Part shown: piece by piece, positions 9,786-18,653 of the stretch | How the letters are laid out: each line of letters starts with the position of its first letter | Position numbering within the stretch: position 1 is the first letter of the stretch | Assembly (NCBI GenBank): GCA_963730685.1 | Contig: CAVSSP010000003.1 | Coordinates: forward strand, 124,001 to 188,000 | Direction of reading: 5' to 3' | DNA length: 64,000 bases | Source of the DNA: Bog-756 sp963730685 | Lineage (GTDB): Bacteria > Actinomycetota > Acidimicrobiia > Acidimicrobiales > RAAP-2 | Program-made: the position numbers and the translations under genes | The notes under the pieces: generated by a model | Told to the model about the DNA's origin: nothing | What the model saw: only the letters and a program-made list of their open reading frames with translations | Databases searched by the model: none

Positions 9786-11228
9786 GTGACAACGGGCGCT
9801 CGCCGGGACCGGATGCTGGGCCATGTGCTCGAGCGGTGGCGGCCGGACATTCTCCCCCTGCTCGACACGTACGCCCGCATCCCCAACCTGTCGCCGGCGT
9901 ACGAGCCAGGCTGGGAGGCGGCCGGGCACATGGCCGAGGCGGCAACCTTGCTGGCCGAGTGGGCCCGGCGACGGGACATCCCCGGGGCCGAGGTGGACGT
10001 CCTGCAGCTCCCCGGGCTGACTCCCACCGTGGTCGTGGAGGTGCCGGCCACCGATCCGGAGACGACAGGGTCCGTGCTCGTCTACGGCCACTACGACAAG
10101 CAGCCCCCGTTCGACGGGTGGAGCGAGGGTCGCGGCCCATGGTCCCCGGTACTCCAAGGAGACCGTCTCTACGCCCGGGGCGTGGCCGACGACGGCTATG
10201 CGCTGCCCTCGGCACTCCTGGCCCTCGAAGCGGTGGCGGCGGCGGGCGGCCACCACGCCAGGTGCGTGATCATCGCCGAGGGCTCGGAGGAGAGTGGCAG
10301 TCCCCACCTGCCGGCCGTCCTGGCCCATCTGGCCGACCAGATCGGTGTCCCCGACGTGGTGGTGGCGCTCGACTCCGGCAGCCCGACCTACGACCGCCTG
10401 TGGATCACCACCTCGCTGCGGGGCGCCATCGTCGGTTCCTTGACGGTCAGGGTGCTCGACCAGGGCATCCACAGCGGGTCGGCCGGTGCCGTCGTCCCGT
10501 CGTCGTTCCGGCTGGCACGCCTGCTCCTCGACCGGGTCGAGGACCCGCTGACCGGGGACCTCAAACTGCCCGAGCTGCAGGCCGATCCCCCGCCCGAGGC
10601 CTATGTGGCGGCGGGGTCCCTCGCCGCGGCACTGACCGCGGAGGGTCTCGATGCGGAGCCGTTCCCGGTGACCGCGGGCCTCGTCCTCCAGGGGTCGGAC
10701 GCCACCGACCGGGCCCTGCGCACCGCCTGGTTGGGTTCGGTGGCGGTGGTGGGGGCGGATGGGTTGCCGCCCAGCGAGACGGCCGGCGCCGTGCTGCTCC
10801 CGTTCACCACGCTCAAGCTGGTCATCCGCCTTCCCCCGACCGTCGATGCCGACTCCGCCGAGGCGGCCATCGCCCGGGCGTTGACCACCGACCCCCCCAA
10901 TGGTGCCACCGTGACGTGGACGTCAGGCCAGTCGGCCGGCGGGTGGTCCGCCCCGCGCTCGACCCGTGGCTGGTCGCCGCCCTCGACGCGGCCTCGTCGG
11001 CCAGCTTCGGAACGACGTCGGGCCGTCTGGGGGAGGGAGGGACGATTCCCTTCATGGGCTGGCTGGCGACCCGCTTCCCGGACGCGCAGATCCTCGCCGC
11101 CGGGGTCCTCGGACCCGGCTCCAACGCCCACGGCCCCGAACGAGTCGCTCCACCTGCCCACCGCGGAGCGCGTGACCGCTTCGCTGGCGATGGTCCTCGA
11201 CGCCCACGCCCGGTCCCAGGACGGCTGA
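9786..11228 (+). pseudogene. M20-family metallopeptidase/deacylase, two compensating frameshifts as sequenced
   Basis: M20 enzymes are two-zinc hydrolases that remove single residues from peptides or acyl-amino acids. Visible ligand motifs are VYGHYDKQPP (His, with catalytic Asp), LYARGVADDGY (bridging Asp), IAEGSEESGSPHL (Glu-Glu) and ALDSGSP. The last quarter shifts frame near 10950-10958, within a CCCC run, giving ALDPWLVAALDAASSASFG and GGTIPFMGWLATRFPD. It returns to the first frame near 11131-11138, again at CCCC, for NESLHLPTAERVTASLAMVL. Joined, the protein has about 480 residues, normal for the M20 dipeptidase-like group, and the final His ligand (SNAHGPNESLH) is restored. The start is the GTG at 9786. 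Confidence 0.85.
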
Positions 11229-11261
11229 CCGACCAGCCTCGCCGGACGCGGCGCGGGGTCC

Positions 11262-11585
11262 TTACTCCGGCCCGCCACCCGTGACCTCGTCCACCCATCC
11301 GAGATAGCCGGGCGTCCCGGACACCTCGACGACGAGCACCTCGGGCGTGTCGTAGGGGTGCCGGGCCTTCACCGCCTCGACCACCTCGGCACGGAGCTCG
11401 GCGCGGGTCTTCAAGAGCACCAACCACTCCGTGGACTCGGTCAGTGCGCCCTTCCACCAGTAGCGACTGGTCACCGGGCCGAGCCTCTGCCCGCACGCCA
11501 CCAGATGGTCGGTCAAGAGGGCGTCCACGATCCCGTCGGCCGCCGCCCGATCGTCGATGGTGAACTGGATCTGCACGTGGTTCAC
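11262..11585 (-). CDS. cutA: CutA divalent-cation tolerance protein
   Basis: This is a 107-residue protein of the CutA1 family, small trimers of the ferredoxin-like fold linked to divalent metal tolerance in bacteria. The diagnostic stretches are LVACGQRLGPVTSRYWWKG, VLLKTR, ARHPYDTPEVLVV and TPGYLGWV, all in their usual order and spacing. The length is typical. The start is a GTG at 11585. It converges on the 3' end of the M20 peptidase gene with a short gap and precedes the substrate-binding protein gene on the same strand by about 60 bp. Confidence 0.9.
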   Translation of the reverse strand: MNHVQIQFTIDDRAAADGIVDALLTDHLVACGQRLGPVTSRYWWKGALTESTEWLVLLKTRAELRAEVVEAVKARHPYDTPEVLVVEVSGTPGYLGWVDEVTGGGPE

Positions 11586-11643
11586 CGGTCGGCGCCCTCA
11601 GCCGGCCACGGCCCCCGGGTCGGGTCGGTCGGCGTCGGGGGGC

Positions 11644-13128
11644 TCACCCGGTCGGCAGCAGACTGAACGGCTGGACGGTGACCCAGCAGGTTCCCTGGGG
11701 CTTGCCTTGCGACGTGAGCTGGCACTCGGAGGAGGGGGGAACGTTGTTGCGCAACTTCACGATCTTGTACTGCGTCGGCCCGTAGCGCTTGTCGGGCCCG
11801 AAGCTCAGGACGGGCGTGTCGGTACCGGCGAAGTTCTTGATCTTCGAAAGAGCCGTCACGAAGGTGCGGCGGTTCAGGTTCCTACCTGCCGACCGCGCCG
11901 CCTGGGCGAAGAGGGTGATCGCCTGGCACCAGCCCACCACCGGACCTTGCTGCTCGATGAAGTCGGTGGTCGCCCCGGGCGGGACCTCGGGGAATGCCTT
12001 GTGCCACGGGGTCCAGCAGTTGCGCACCCCGGTGTCGTAGCCCAGCGGTCCGGTGTAGTCGGAGCTCTTGGTGCCCCCACCGAGCGTCTCGGTGGTGAGG
12101 CCCTCCTGGCCGTCGAGGGCCCGCTCGTACGGGACCGGGATCAGTCCGAGTGCGGTCTCGATGCTCGACTCGTAATCGCTGAGGAGGAGCTTGGGGAAGT
12201 ACTGCTGGTTCGTCTCGGCCTGGAGGATCGGGTAGAAGACGTTGAAGGGGATCAACGGAATGACCGAGGAGATGCCTGCGCTGCGCAGCTGCTGGACCAC
12301 CAGGGGGGCCTGGCTGTTCGTGGTGGCCGAGTCGGACGGATCCGAGGCGATGGTCTTCACCACGGACTTGATCCCGGCTCGCTGGAGATCGGGGAGCAGA
12401 TACCGACTCAGCGCCAGCTGATCCGACGCCCGGTCACCGGCCACGATGCCCACCGGCCGGGTGGCGCTCAACAGTCCCGCCCCGAGTCCCCAGTTGACGA
12501 CGGCCTGGAGGATCACCGCCTGATCGGGTCCGGTCCACCACAGATACGGGGAGCCTTGATTGGTCCAGTTCGTGACGGTCGTCCACTGCCCGATGAACGG
12601 GGTGTGCCCCTCCTGGGTGATGCACAACTCATTGTCGCCGGACCAGTCCCCGATCCCGTCGAGCACGGTGAACGCCGCCGGCGAGCCCTCGGTCCACGTC
12701 TTGCACAAGGACCGCATCTGCGCCTCGTTGGTGGGATCGAAGCTCGTGATGATGGGCCTTATCTTCCGCCCGTCGATACCCCCGGAGCTGTTGATCCGGC
12801 CCACGTAGAAGTTGATCGCCTTGGCCTGTTCGCCGAACTCGTCGTCCTGGGCGAATCCCTCCTGGCCGGCCAGCGAGCTGAGCGCCACCACCGGGAACAC
12901 CACGTTGATCGACGATTTGCTCACGCCACGATTCGAGGTGCTGGCCCGACTGACCGGTGTCGGAGCTGCTCCTGCGGAAATGGGAGCTACTCCCCAAGAT
13001 GCGGTCGCCCCCAGCAGTAAGGCCGCCAACGCCCAGGCGCGCGTTCGGACGGGCCGGGGGCTCAGGTCACGCCGCGTTCGTCGGGTGCGAAACGCCCTGG
13101 CGCCGGTGGTGCGGGGATTGTCACGCAC
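11644..13128 (-). CDS. Secreted type-1 periplasmic (ABC-type branched-chain-like) substrate-binding protein
   Basis: The 494-residue protein has a basic N terminus, a Sec-type hydrophobic segment (AWALAALLLGATASWG) with a likely cleavage site after AGA, and then a two-lobed type-1 binding fold. Fold landmarks are INVVFPV, INSSGGIDGRKIRPIITSFD (the beta-strand after the substrate helix is characteristic of Leu/Ile/Val-binding proteins), LWWTGPDQA and VGIVAGDRASDQLA. The GTG at 13128 has GAGGGAGGG just upstream, which favours it over the ATG at 13182. No permease or ATPase genes are adjacent, so it is either an orphan or serves a transporter elsewhere. The ligand is unknown. Confidence 0.8.
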   Translation of the reverse strand: MRDNPRTTGARAFRTRRTRRDLSPRPVRTRAWALAALLLGATASWGVAPISAGAAPTPVSRASTSNRGVSKSSINVVFPVVALSSLAGQEGFAQDDEFGEQAKAINFYVGRINSSGGIDGRKIRPIITSFDPTNEAQMRSLCKTWTEGSPAAFTVLDGIGDWSGDNELCITQEGHTPFIGQWTTVTNWTNQGSPYLWWTGPDQAVILQAVVNWGLGAGLLSATRPVGIVAGDRASDQLALSRYLLPDLQRAGIKSVVKTIASDPSDSATTNSQAPLVVQQLRSAGISSVIPLIPFNVFYPILQAETNQQYFPKLLLSDYESSIETALGLIPVPYERALDGQEGLTTETLGGGTKSSDYTGPLGYDTGVRNCWTPWHKAFPEVPPGATTDFIEQQGPVVGWCQAITLFAQAARSAGRNLNRRTFVTALSKIKNFAGTDTPVLSFGPDKRYGPTQYKIVKLRNNVPPSSECQLTSQGKPQGTCWVTVQPFSLLPTG

Positions 13129-13277
13129 TGTCCCTCCCTCGGGAATGGAGCCGTCGGTCCTCGCCAGCCGAGTCCTATCCATGCGACAGGTTATTGCAAA
13201 CCATCGTTTCCGGACGGTAGCCGAGGTCGGCGTGGGAGCGCCCGCCCCGATGGCGCCACGGGGCGCACCCAGGAGGT

Positions 13278-14264
13278 TCAGCCGTGCTGCCAGATCCGGC
13301 TCTGCAGGCTGCGGAGTCCGGGCAGACCGGCGGCGTCGAGTCTGGTCACATCCTCATCGTCGATGCTCCAACCGAGGGCGCCGGCGTTCTCCTCGGCCTG
13401 ATGGCGGTTCTTGGCACCCGGGATCGGGACCGCGCCCTTCGTCATCACCCAGTTGAGCGCCACCTGGCTCGGCAGCTTCCCCCCGTGCTTCTCCCCCACC
13501 TGCCGGAGCTCGGCCACCACGTGGTCGACCACCTCCATCGGATGATTGGAGAACTGCCGCTTACCGGGGGGTGGGTTGGAAGCCGAGTACTTGCCGGTGA
13601 GGCGTCCCTGTCCGATCGGTGAGTAGGCCAGCGGCAGGACCCCGAGCTCCGCACAGGCGGCCAGCAGGCCTCCCGTCTCCGGCGATCGACGGAGCAACGA
13701 GAACTCGATCTGGTTGGTCGCCAACCGCAGGCCGTTCCGTTGCAGGGCGCCGGCGATCGATCGGGTCTCCCGTTCGGAGTAGTTGGACACGCCCACCGCC
13801 TTGACCAAGCCCTTCTGATGGGCTGCGGCCAACGCGTCGGCCAGCGCCCCGTGGGAGCGGAGGCTGATCGGGCCATGGATCTGGTAGAGGTCGACTGCCG
13901 GAAGGCCGAGTCGATCCAAGGATGCTCGCAACGAGGCCAGGAGCGCCTTTTCCACCTGCAGCTTCCATGGCGACGGCATGAACTTGGTGGCGATCACCAC
14001 CGAGGCGGCTCGTCCCGGGTCGGTGGCGAGGAGCTCGCCGATGATCCGTTCGCTCTCGCCGCCGCCGTAGACCTCGGCGGTGTCGAACAAGGTGACGTGG
14101 CCATCGATCGAGGCGTTCCACGCATCCTCGATCGACTGGCGGGTCAGGGTGGTGTCGTAGCCCCCCATCCCCCAGGTGGAGCGATCACCCCAGGCCCAGG
14201 TACCGACACCCATGGGCGGGACCCTGACCTCGGAACCGGCCAAGGTGTAATGGTCGGGGATCAT
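13278..14264 (-). CDS. Aldo/keto reductase
   Basis: The 328-residue protein has the AKR barrel with the catalytic tetrad in place: Asp and Tyr in LFDTAEVYGGGESE, Lys in VIATKFMPSPW and His in LYQIHGP. Later landmarks are KAVGVSNYSE, LATNQIEFSLL, LAYSPIGQGRLTGKY and the cofactor-binding AVPIPGAKNRHQAEENAGAL. These are typical of the plant/bacterial AKR group that reduces aldehydes with NADPH; the natural substrate is unknown. The ATG at 14264 matches the conserved start. It diverges from tldD across a 335-bp region holding a perfect 17-bp inverted repeat. Confidence 0.9.
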   Translation of the reverse strand: MIPDHYTLAGSEVRVPPMGVGTWAWGDRSTWGMGGYDTTLTRQSIEDAWNASIDGHVTLFDTAEVYGGGESERIIGELLATDPGRAASVVIATKFMPSPWKLQVEKALLASLRASLDRLGLPAVDLYQIHGPISLRSHGALADALAAAHQKGLVKAVGVSNYSERETRSIAGALQRNGLRLATNQIEFSLLRRSPETGGLLAACAELGVLPLAYSPIGQGRLTGKYSASNPPPGKRQFSNHPMEVVDHVVAELRQVGEKHGGKLPSQVALNWVMTKGAVPIPGAKNRHQAEENAGALGWSIDDEDVTRLDAAGLPGLRSLQSRIWQHG

Positions 14265-14599
14265 CGTCGTACGGTACCCGCGCGCCGGGGGGCCACGCCG
14301 GCACAGGGCGGGCGCACCGGCCGGGCGCAAAGGCCGGGCGCATGGGGTGGGCGATCAGGCCGGGCCAAAGGCCGGGCGCAAAGGCCGCGGGAGGGCGTCG
14401 GTCATCTACTTTTCCAAATAACCTACCATTAGTACTCAGTTCAATACTGTTAGTAGGTTATTTGGAAAACAGCGACCGGGGAGGAGAGTCGGGCGCATGG
14501 GGCAGGAGGAGCAGGGCAGCGGGGGACGGGGTCGGGCGGAGCAGGACGGAGAACAGCCGCCCGCGCGGGTGATCATGGGACGGCGATCCGACGTCTAGC
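14265..14599. other. Divergent intergenic region with direct and inverted repeats, no gene seen
   Basis: No convincing coding frame was found. The left part (about 14310-14390) holds three imperfect copies of a GC-rich 13-mer, aaaggccgggcgc. The middle is an unusually AT-rich island with a perfect inverted repeat (see the entry at 14410). The right part is purine-rich without recognisable motifs. The region must hold the promoters of the leftward aldo/keto reductase and the rightward tldD gene, but no clear -35/-10 pair stands out apart from the AT-rich island. Confidence 0.5.
14410..14469. repeat. AT-rich perfect 17-bp inverted repeat
   Basis: Left arm 14410-14426 (ttttccaaataacctac) is perfectly complementary to right arm 14453-14469, with a 26-base spacer that contains weaker internal symmetry (agtact/aatact). 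The whole island is about 70% A+T in a 70% G+C window. It sits between two divergent genes, so it is not placed as a terminator; there is also no T-tract beyond the right arm. A related sequence matching the left arm and part of the spacer at 20 of 25 positions is found at about 45116-45141. It may be an operator, a mobile-element end or a miniature element remnant. Confidence 0.85.
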
Positions 14600-16150
14600 G
14601 TGCAACGCGTGCCTGGCGCGGCTCCCCATCTCGACCCACAGGGCGGATCCGATGCACCGGGCCCGCTCGACGGCGACCGCACCGCCGCCATGCGTGACGC
14701 CGCCTTGGGGCAGGCCCAACGACTGGGCTGCGAAAACGCCGAATTCCGGGTCGAGCGAATTCGCTCCCAACAGGTTCGACTGCGCGACGGTGGGCTGGAG
14801 GGTGCAGCCGACGACATCGAATTGGGCATGGGCGTCAGAGTCGTGGTCGACGGTTCGATGGGGTTCGCCGGCACCGCCGCCACCGACGTGGCCGACGCCG
14901 TGGACCTGGTGACCCGAGCCGTCGATGCCGCCAGGATCATCGCTCGGGCCGGTGGGAAGCCCGTCGAATTGGCGGAGGAGCCCGGCCACGGCCGGCTGTC
15001 ATGGGTCTCCCCCTACAGCACCGATCCCGTGGATGTCCCGTTGGCCGACAAGGTCAGCTTGTTGACCGACTGGAGCGGTCGCCTGCTCGCCGACGACGGC
15101 GTCGACCACGTGACCGCCGAAGTGTTGGCGGTGACCGAGGACACCTTCTACGCCGATCTGGCCGGGACCGAGGCCACCCAGCGGCGGGTCCGGGTCCATC
15201 CGGTCGTCGAAGCCCTCGCCCTCGGTCCCGACGGCGAGTTCGAGACGATGAGGACCGTCGCCCCGCCCGCGGGTCGGGGGTGGGAGTACCTCTTGGGCGA
15301 CGGATGGGACTGGGACCGCGAGCTGAGCGGCCTCCCGATCCTGCTGAGCGAGAAGCTACGCGCCCCCTCGGTCGACGCCGGCCGGTTCGACCTGGTGATC
15401 GATCCGACCAACCTCTGGCTGACCATCCACGAGTCGATCGGGCATGCCACCGAACTCGACCGGGCGATGGGCTACGAGGCCGCCTATGCCGGTACCTCGT
15501 TCGCCACCCCCGACCTGCTCGGCTCCCTCCACTACGGCTCCGCCATCATGCACGTCACCGGGGACCGGACCACGCCGCACGGTCTGGCCTCGATCGGCAT
15601 CGACCACGAGGGGGTGCCGGCACAGTCATTCGACCTGATCCGTGGGGGCGTCCTGACGGGCTACCAACTCGACCGGTCGATCGCCTCCATCAGCGGGTTG
15701 GGAGCATCCAACGGCTGCGCCTTTGCCGATTCACCCCTCCACGTGCCCATCCAGCGGATGGCCAACGTCTCACTGCAGCCCGACCCGGGGGAGGGCCCCA
15801 CGACGGAGGACCTGATCGCCGGCGTCGACCACGGCATCTATGTCGTGGGCGACAAGAGCTGGTCGATCGACATGCAGCGGTACAACTTCCAGTTCACCGG
15901 TCAGCGCTTCTTCCGGATCGAGGGGGGGCGACTGGCCGGCCAGGTGCGAGACGTCGCCTATCAGGCCACGACGACGGACTTCTGGGGTTCCATGGAGGCC
16001 GTGGGGGGCCGGTCGACCTACCGCCTCGGCGGAGCCTTCAACTGCGGGAAGGGTCAGCCCGGACAGGTGGCCCCGGTCTCCCACGGGTGCCCGTCCGCAC
16101 TGATCCGTGATGTGCGGGTCCTCAACACCCGCCAGGAATCGGGCCGATGA
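14600..16150 (+). CDS. tldD: TldD-type metalloprotease subunit
   Basis: TldD is the metal-bearing half of the TldD/TldE protease, which trims unfolded peptides and matures modified peptides such as microcins. The 516-residue protein shows the TldD zinc motif HESIGHATE at about residue 277, the GMGVRVVVDGSMGFAGT nucleophile-cleft text, and the C-terminal IYVVGDKSWSIDMQRYNFQF and VGGRSTYRLGG segments. Start codons at 14600 or 14609 (both GTG) are possible; neither has a clear ribosome site. It overlaps the partner gene by four bases (ATGA), as expected for a heterodimer. No substrate peptide gene was spotted nearby. Confidence 0.9.
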   Translation: MQRVPGAAPHLDPQGGSDAPGPLDGDRTAAMRDAALGQAQRLGCENAEFRVERIRSQQVRLRDGGLEGAADDIELGMGVRVVVDGSMGFAGTAATDVADAVDLVTRAVDAARIIARAGGKPVELAEEPGHGRLSWVSPYSTDPVDVPLADKVSLLTDWSGRLLADDGVDHVTAEVLAVTEDTFYADLAGTEATQRRVRVHPVVEALALGPDGEFETMRTVAPPAGRGWEYLLGDGWDWDRELSGLPILLSEKLRAPSVDAGRFDLVIDPTNLWLTIHESIGHATELDRAMGYEAAYAGTSFATPDLLGSLHYGSAIMHVTGDRTTPHGLASIGIDHEGVPAQSFDLIRGGVLTGYQLDRSIASISGLGASNGCAFADSPLHVPIQRMANVSLQPDPGEGPTTEDLIAGVDHGIYVVGDKSWSIDMQRYNFQFTGQRFFRIEGGRLAGQVRDVAYQATTTDFWGSMEAVGGRSTYRLGGAFNCGKGQPGQVAPVSHGCPSALIRDVRVLNTRQESGR

Positions 16151-17565
16151 ACGCGGGCGGCCTTCCTCCGGCCCAGGCCGTCGTCGACGACGTGCTGACC
16201 GCGGCCAGGTCCGGGAGCGAGGACTGTGCCGTGATCGTCGAGGAGGCCAGCGAGGTCGAGGTCCGGTTCGCCAACAACACCACCACCACCAACGGGAGCC
16301 GGCGCGACCGGCGGGTGACGGTCATCTGCATGCGCGAGGTCGACGGCGGCCCGGCCGTGGGCGTGGCCCGCCGCGGCGGCGATGTGGACGTGGCCGAGTT
16401 GGTCAGGGCCGCCGAGGTGGACGCAGCCGGCTCTCCCCCGGCCGAGGACGCCAGCCCACTGGTCCGGCCGGCCGAGGTGGCGTCGTTGGGAACATCGGAA
16501 CGTCGCTTCGGGGACCCGCCCGACCACACCGATCTGTCGGCGCTGTCCGACGTCCTGGACGGGCTGTCGGGCGCCTTCTCCCGGGCGGACGCCGGCCGCT
16601 ACGTGTTGGCCGGGTACGCCGAGAGCCGCACCACAACCCAGTACCTGGGCACCTCCGCCGGCCTGCGGCTGGCCCACGCCCTGCCCGAGGGAGCGCTCCA
16701 GCTCATGGCCCGGGCCCGCCAGGGCTCCGCCTCCACCTGGGCGGGGTCGGGGTCGGCCGACTTCACCGATGCGTCGATCGGTGCGCTCGAGGAGCAGGTG
16801 CGCAGCCGCCTGGCGTGGTCGGCCACCGAACTGGACCGCCCGGCGGGACGCTACGAAGTGATCCTGCCTCCCGAAGCGGTCGCCGACTTGATGGTCAACC
16901 TCGTATTCGAAGCCGGCGGTCGTGACGCAGAGGACGGCAAGACCGTGTTCTCCCGGCCCGGCGGAGGGACCCGGATCGGCGATGTCCTGTCGCTGACCCC
17001 CTTCCAACTGCGCAGCGATCCCGCCGAGCCGGGACTCGAGTGCCGCCCGTTCCTCACCGCCACGGCGTCCTCCTCGGACACCTCGGTCTTCGACAACGGC
17101 ATGCCCCTGCAACGCACGGACTGGATCGCGGAGGGTCGGCTCAACCGGCTCCGGTACCACCGGGCGGGTGCCGCCGGCTCGGGTGTCGACCCCGCCGGGT
17201 TCATCGGCAATGTCGTCCTGGAGGCACCCGGCGCCAGTGGCTCCGTCGAGGACCTGGTGGCCAGGACCGAGCGTGGCCTCCTCCTCACCTGCCTCTGGTA
17301 CATCCGCGAGGTGGACCCCGCCACCATGCTGTTGACCGGCCTGACACGCGATGGCGTCTATGTGATCGAGGACGGGCACGTCGTGGGTGCGACCACCAAC
17401 TTCCGGTTCAACGAGAGCCCGGTGGACCTCTTGGCCCGGGCCACCGAGGTGGGCGGCAGCGTCCGGGCCTTCGGCCGTGAGTTCGGCGAGTACCTCAACC
17501 GGACCCGGGTCCCTCCGTTGCGCATCCCGGACTTCAACATGAGCTCGGTCAGCCAGGCCAGCTGA
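16147..17565 (+). CDS. pmbA: TldE/PmbA-type protease subunit
   Basis: This 472-residue protein is the non-catalytic partner of TldD. It has the family's N-terminal VVDDVLTAARSGSEDCAVIV and EVEVRFANNTTTTNGSRRDR regions, the ATELDRPAGRYEVILPPEAV middle, and the C-terminal GLLLTCLWYIREVDP and TGLTRDGVYVIEDGHVV strands. It lacks the HExxxH motif, which fits TldE rather than a second TldD. The ATG lies inside the end of tldD (ATGA), giving translational coupling. The next gene is convergent, so tldD-pmbA looks like a two-gene operon. Confidence 0.9.
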   Translation: MNAGGLPPAQAVVDDVLTAARSGSEDCAVIVEEASEVEVRFANNTTTTNGSRRDRRVTVICMREVDGGPAVGVARRGGDVDVAELVRAAEVDAAGSPPAEDASPLVRPAEVASLGTSERRFGDPPDHTDLSALSDVLDGLSGAFSRADAGRYVLAGYAESRTTTQYLGTSAGLRLAHALPEGALQLMARARQGSASTWAGSGSADFTDASIGALEEQVRSRLAWSATELDRPAGRYEVILPPEAVADLMVNLVFEAGGRDAEDGKTVFSRPGGGTRIGDVLSLTPFQLRSDPAEPGLECRPFLTATASSSDTSVFDNGMPLQRTDWIAEGRLNRLRYHRAGAAGSGVDPAGFIGNVVLEAPGASGSVEDLVARTERGLLLTCLWYIREVDPATMLLTGLTRDGVYVIEDGHVVGATTNFRFNESPVDLLARATEVGGSVRAFGREFGEYLNRTRVPPLRIPDFNMSSVSQAS

Positions 17566-17599
17566 CCCGGGACGACTGCGGCCACCTGCTGTGCGCCCC

Positions 17600-18064
17600 T
17601 CAGCCCACCAGGTCCTTGAAGACCGACGTGCTGGTGGGGGTCTCGGCCGCCACGGGAAAGTGGAAGCCGCACACCGGGCACGGTTCGGACAGGGTCTTCT
17701 GCTCGTACTCGAGGTCGTATCCCTTGTCCTCGAACTTTCCACAGGTCGGACAGATTCGGAGGAGCCGGGTGCCCACGAGCTCGAAGTTGTTGATGATGTC
17801 CTCCATGATGGCCCCGTTGGCCGCCCACTCCTTGGCGTGCTTGTGGTAGGTGTCCATGTGCCAGTCGTTCAACGCCTCCTTCGACGCCCACATGCTCACC
17901 TCGTTGTACCAGCCGGGTTCGTCGGGGTGCTCCCACCAGGTGAGGTGGAGGAACCCGGGTTTGGTCATCAGGTGGTGCCGCACATCGTTGAACACCGTAC
18001 GGAACTTGTCGTAGGCGTCGGTGCTCGAGAAGCGGACCCGCTGCATGCTCAGGTAGACGGCCAT
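17600..18064 (-). CDS. ABM-like domain protein with C-terminal two-CxxC zinc-ribbon-like tail
   Basis: The first 110 residues of this 154-residue protein look like an antibiotic-biosynthesis-monooxygenase (ferredoxin-like dimer) domain: YLSMQRVRFSSTDAYDKFRT, GFLHLTWWEHPDEPGWYNEV and KEALNDWHMDTYHK. The C terminus adds RICPTCGKFEDKG and SEPCPVCGFHF, two CPxC knuckles about 27 residues apart that could bind zinc or iron. This fusion is unusual for ABM proteins. AAAGGA lies eight bases before the ATG. It is the last gene of the leftward group that begins with the glutamine-synthetase-like gene, so a link to amine or redox metabolism is possible but unproven. Confidence 0.65.
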   Translation of the reverse strand: MAVYLSMQRVRFSSTDAYDKFRTVFNDVRHHLMTKPGFLHLTWWEHPDEPGWYNEVSMWASKEALNDWHMDTYHKHAKEWAANGAIMEDIINNFELVGTRLLRICPTCGKFEDKGYDLEYEQKTLSEPCPVCGFHFPVAAETPTSTSVFKDLVG

Positions 18065-18116
18065 GGTCTGAATCCTTTCGACTCGATGGGTCTCTCGATC
18101 GGCGGAGGGCACCCGA

Positions 18117-18653
18117 TCACGTGGTGATGCCCACCACGTCCATCACCTTGCCAACCCGACGGCTCACATCACGTGCGACATCGCCCTCGATCATCCGCCT
18201 CCACCGCTGGGTCCCCGGGCTGACGACGAGCACGTGGTCCACCCCACGCGCCCTGGCCGCGTGGGCGATGGTCTTCGCGTAGCGACGGGTGGACGCCACC
18301 TGACCCCACGCCTCGACGCCCGATCGCTCCAGCCGATCGATGGCCCTGTTCACGATGGCCAGTTGCTCGTCCATCTCCGCTCTGGTGGGCAACAGCCCCG
18401 GGTTGGGCAGCCCGAGAGACGATCCGTAGATCCGGGCGATCGTGACGATGGCGACCGGACGGCCCCGGCTCAGCTCCACGGCACGGTCGATCACCGTCCG
18501 GGGGATGGCGACGCCCACCGAGCCGATGAGGACCGCCGAGGACTGGGTCGGCTGCTTGTCCCACTTGGCCCGACCGAACCGCAATCTGGCCGCCTTGACG
18601 GTCGGCGCCGCAGTACTTCCCGTCCGGCCGCTCACGTCGGCATCAACCGGCAT
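18117..18653 (-). CDS. Universal stress protein-like (USP/adenine nucleotide alpha hydrolase fold) protein
   Basis: The protein (about 178 residues) has AVLIGSVGVAIPRTVIDRAVEL and RPVAIVTIARIYG strands, a central helix (EQLAIVNRAIDRLERSGVEA) and a closing ARGVDHVLVVSPG strand. That order is seen in single-domain universal stress proteins. The usual ATP-binding G-2x-G-9x-G(S/T) motif is not clear (VVSPGTQRWRRMIEGDVARD), so nucleotide binding is doubtful. The ATG at 18653 overlaps the end of the permease gene by 11 bases, which suggests co-expression with it. Some APC transporters are found fused or paired with USP domains, so a role in controlling the permease is a reasonable guess. Confidence 0.5.
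   Translation of the reverse strand: MPVDADVSGRTGSTAAPTVKAARLRFGRAKWDKQPTQSSAVLIGSVGVAIPRTVIDRAVELSRGRPVAIVTIARIYGSSLGLPNPGLLPTRAEMDEQLAIVNRAIDRLERSGVEAWGQVASTRRYAKTIAHAARARGVDHVLVVSPGTQRWRRMIEGDVARDVSRRVGKVMDVVGITT

Noticed and set aside
14410..14469. The inverted repeat as a transcription terminator or an integron attC site
   Set aside because: It lies between divergent genes with no T-tract, so it ends no transcript, and the RYYYAAC/GTTRRRY boxes of attC sites are not present; no integrase gene is near.
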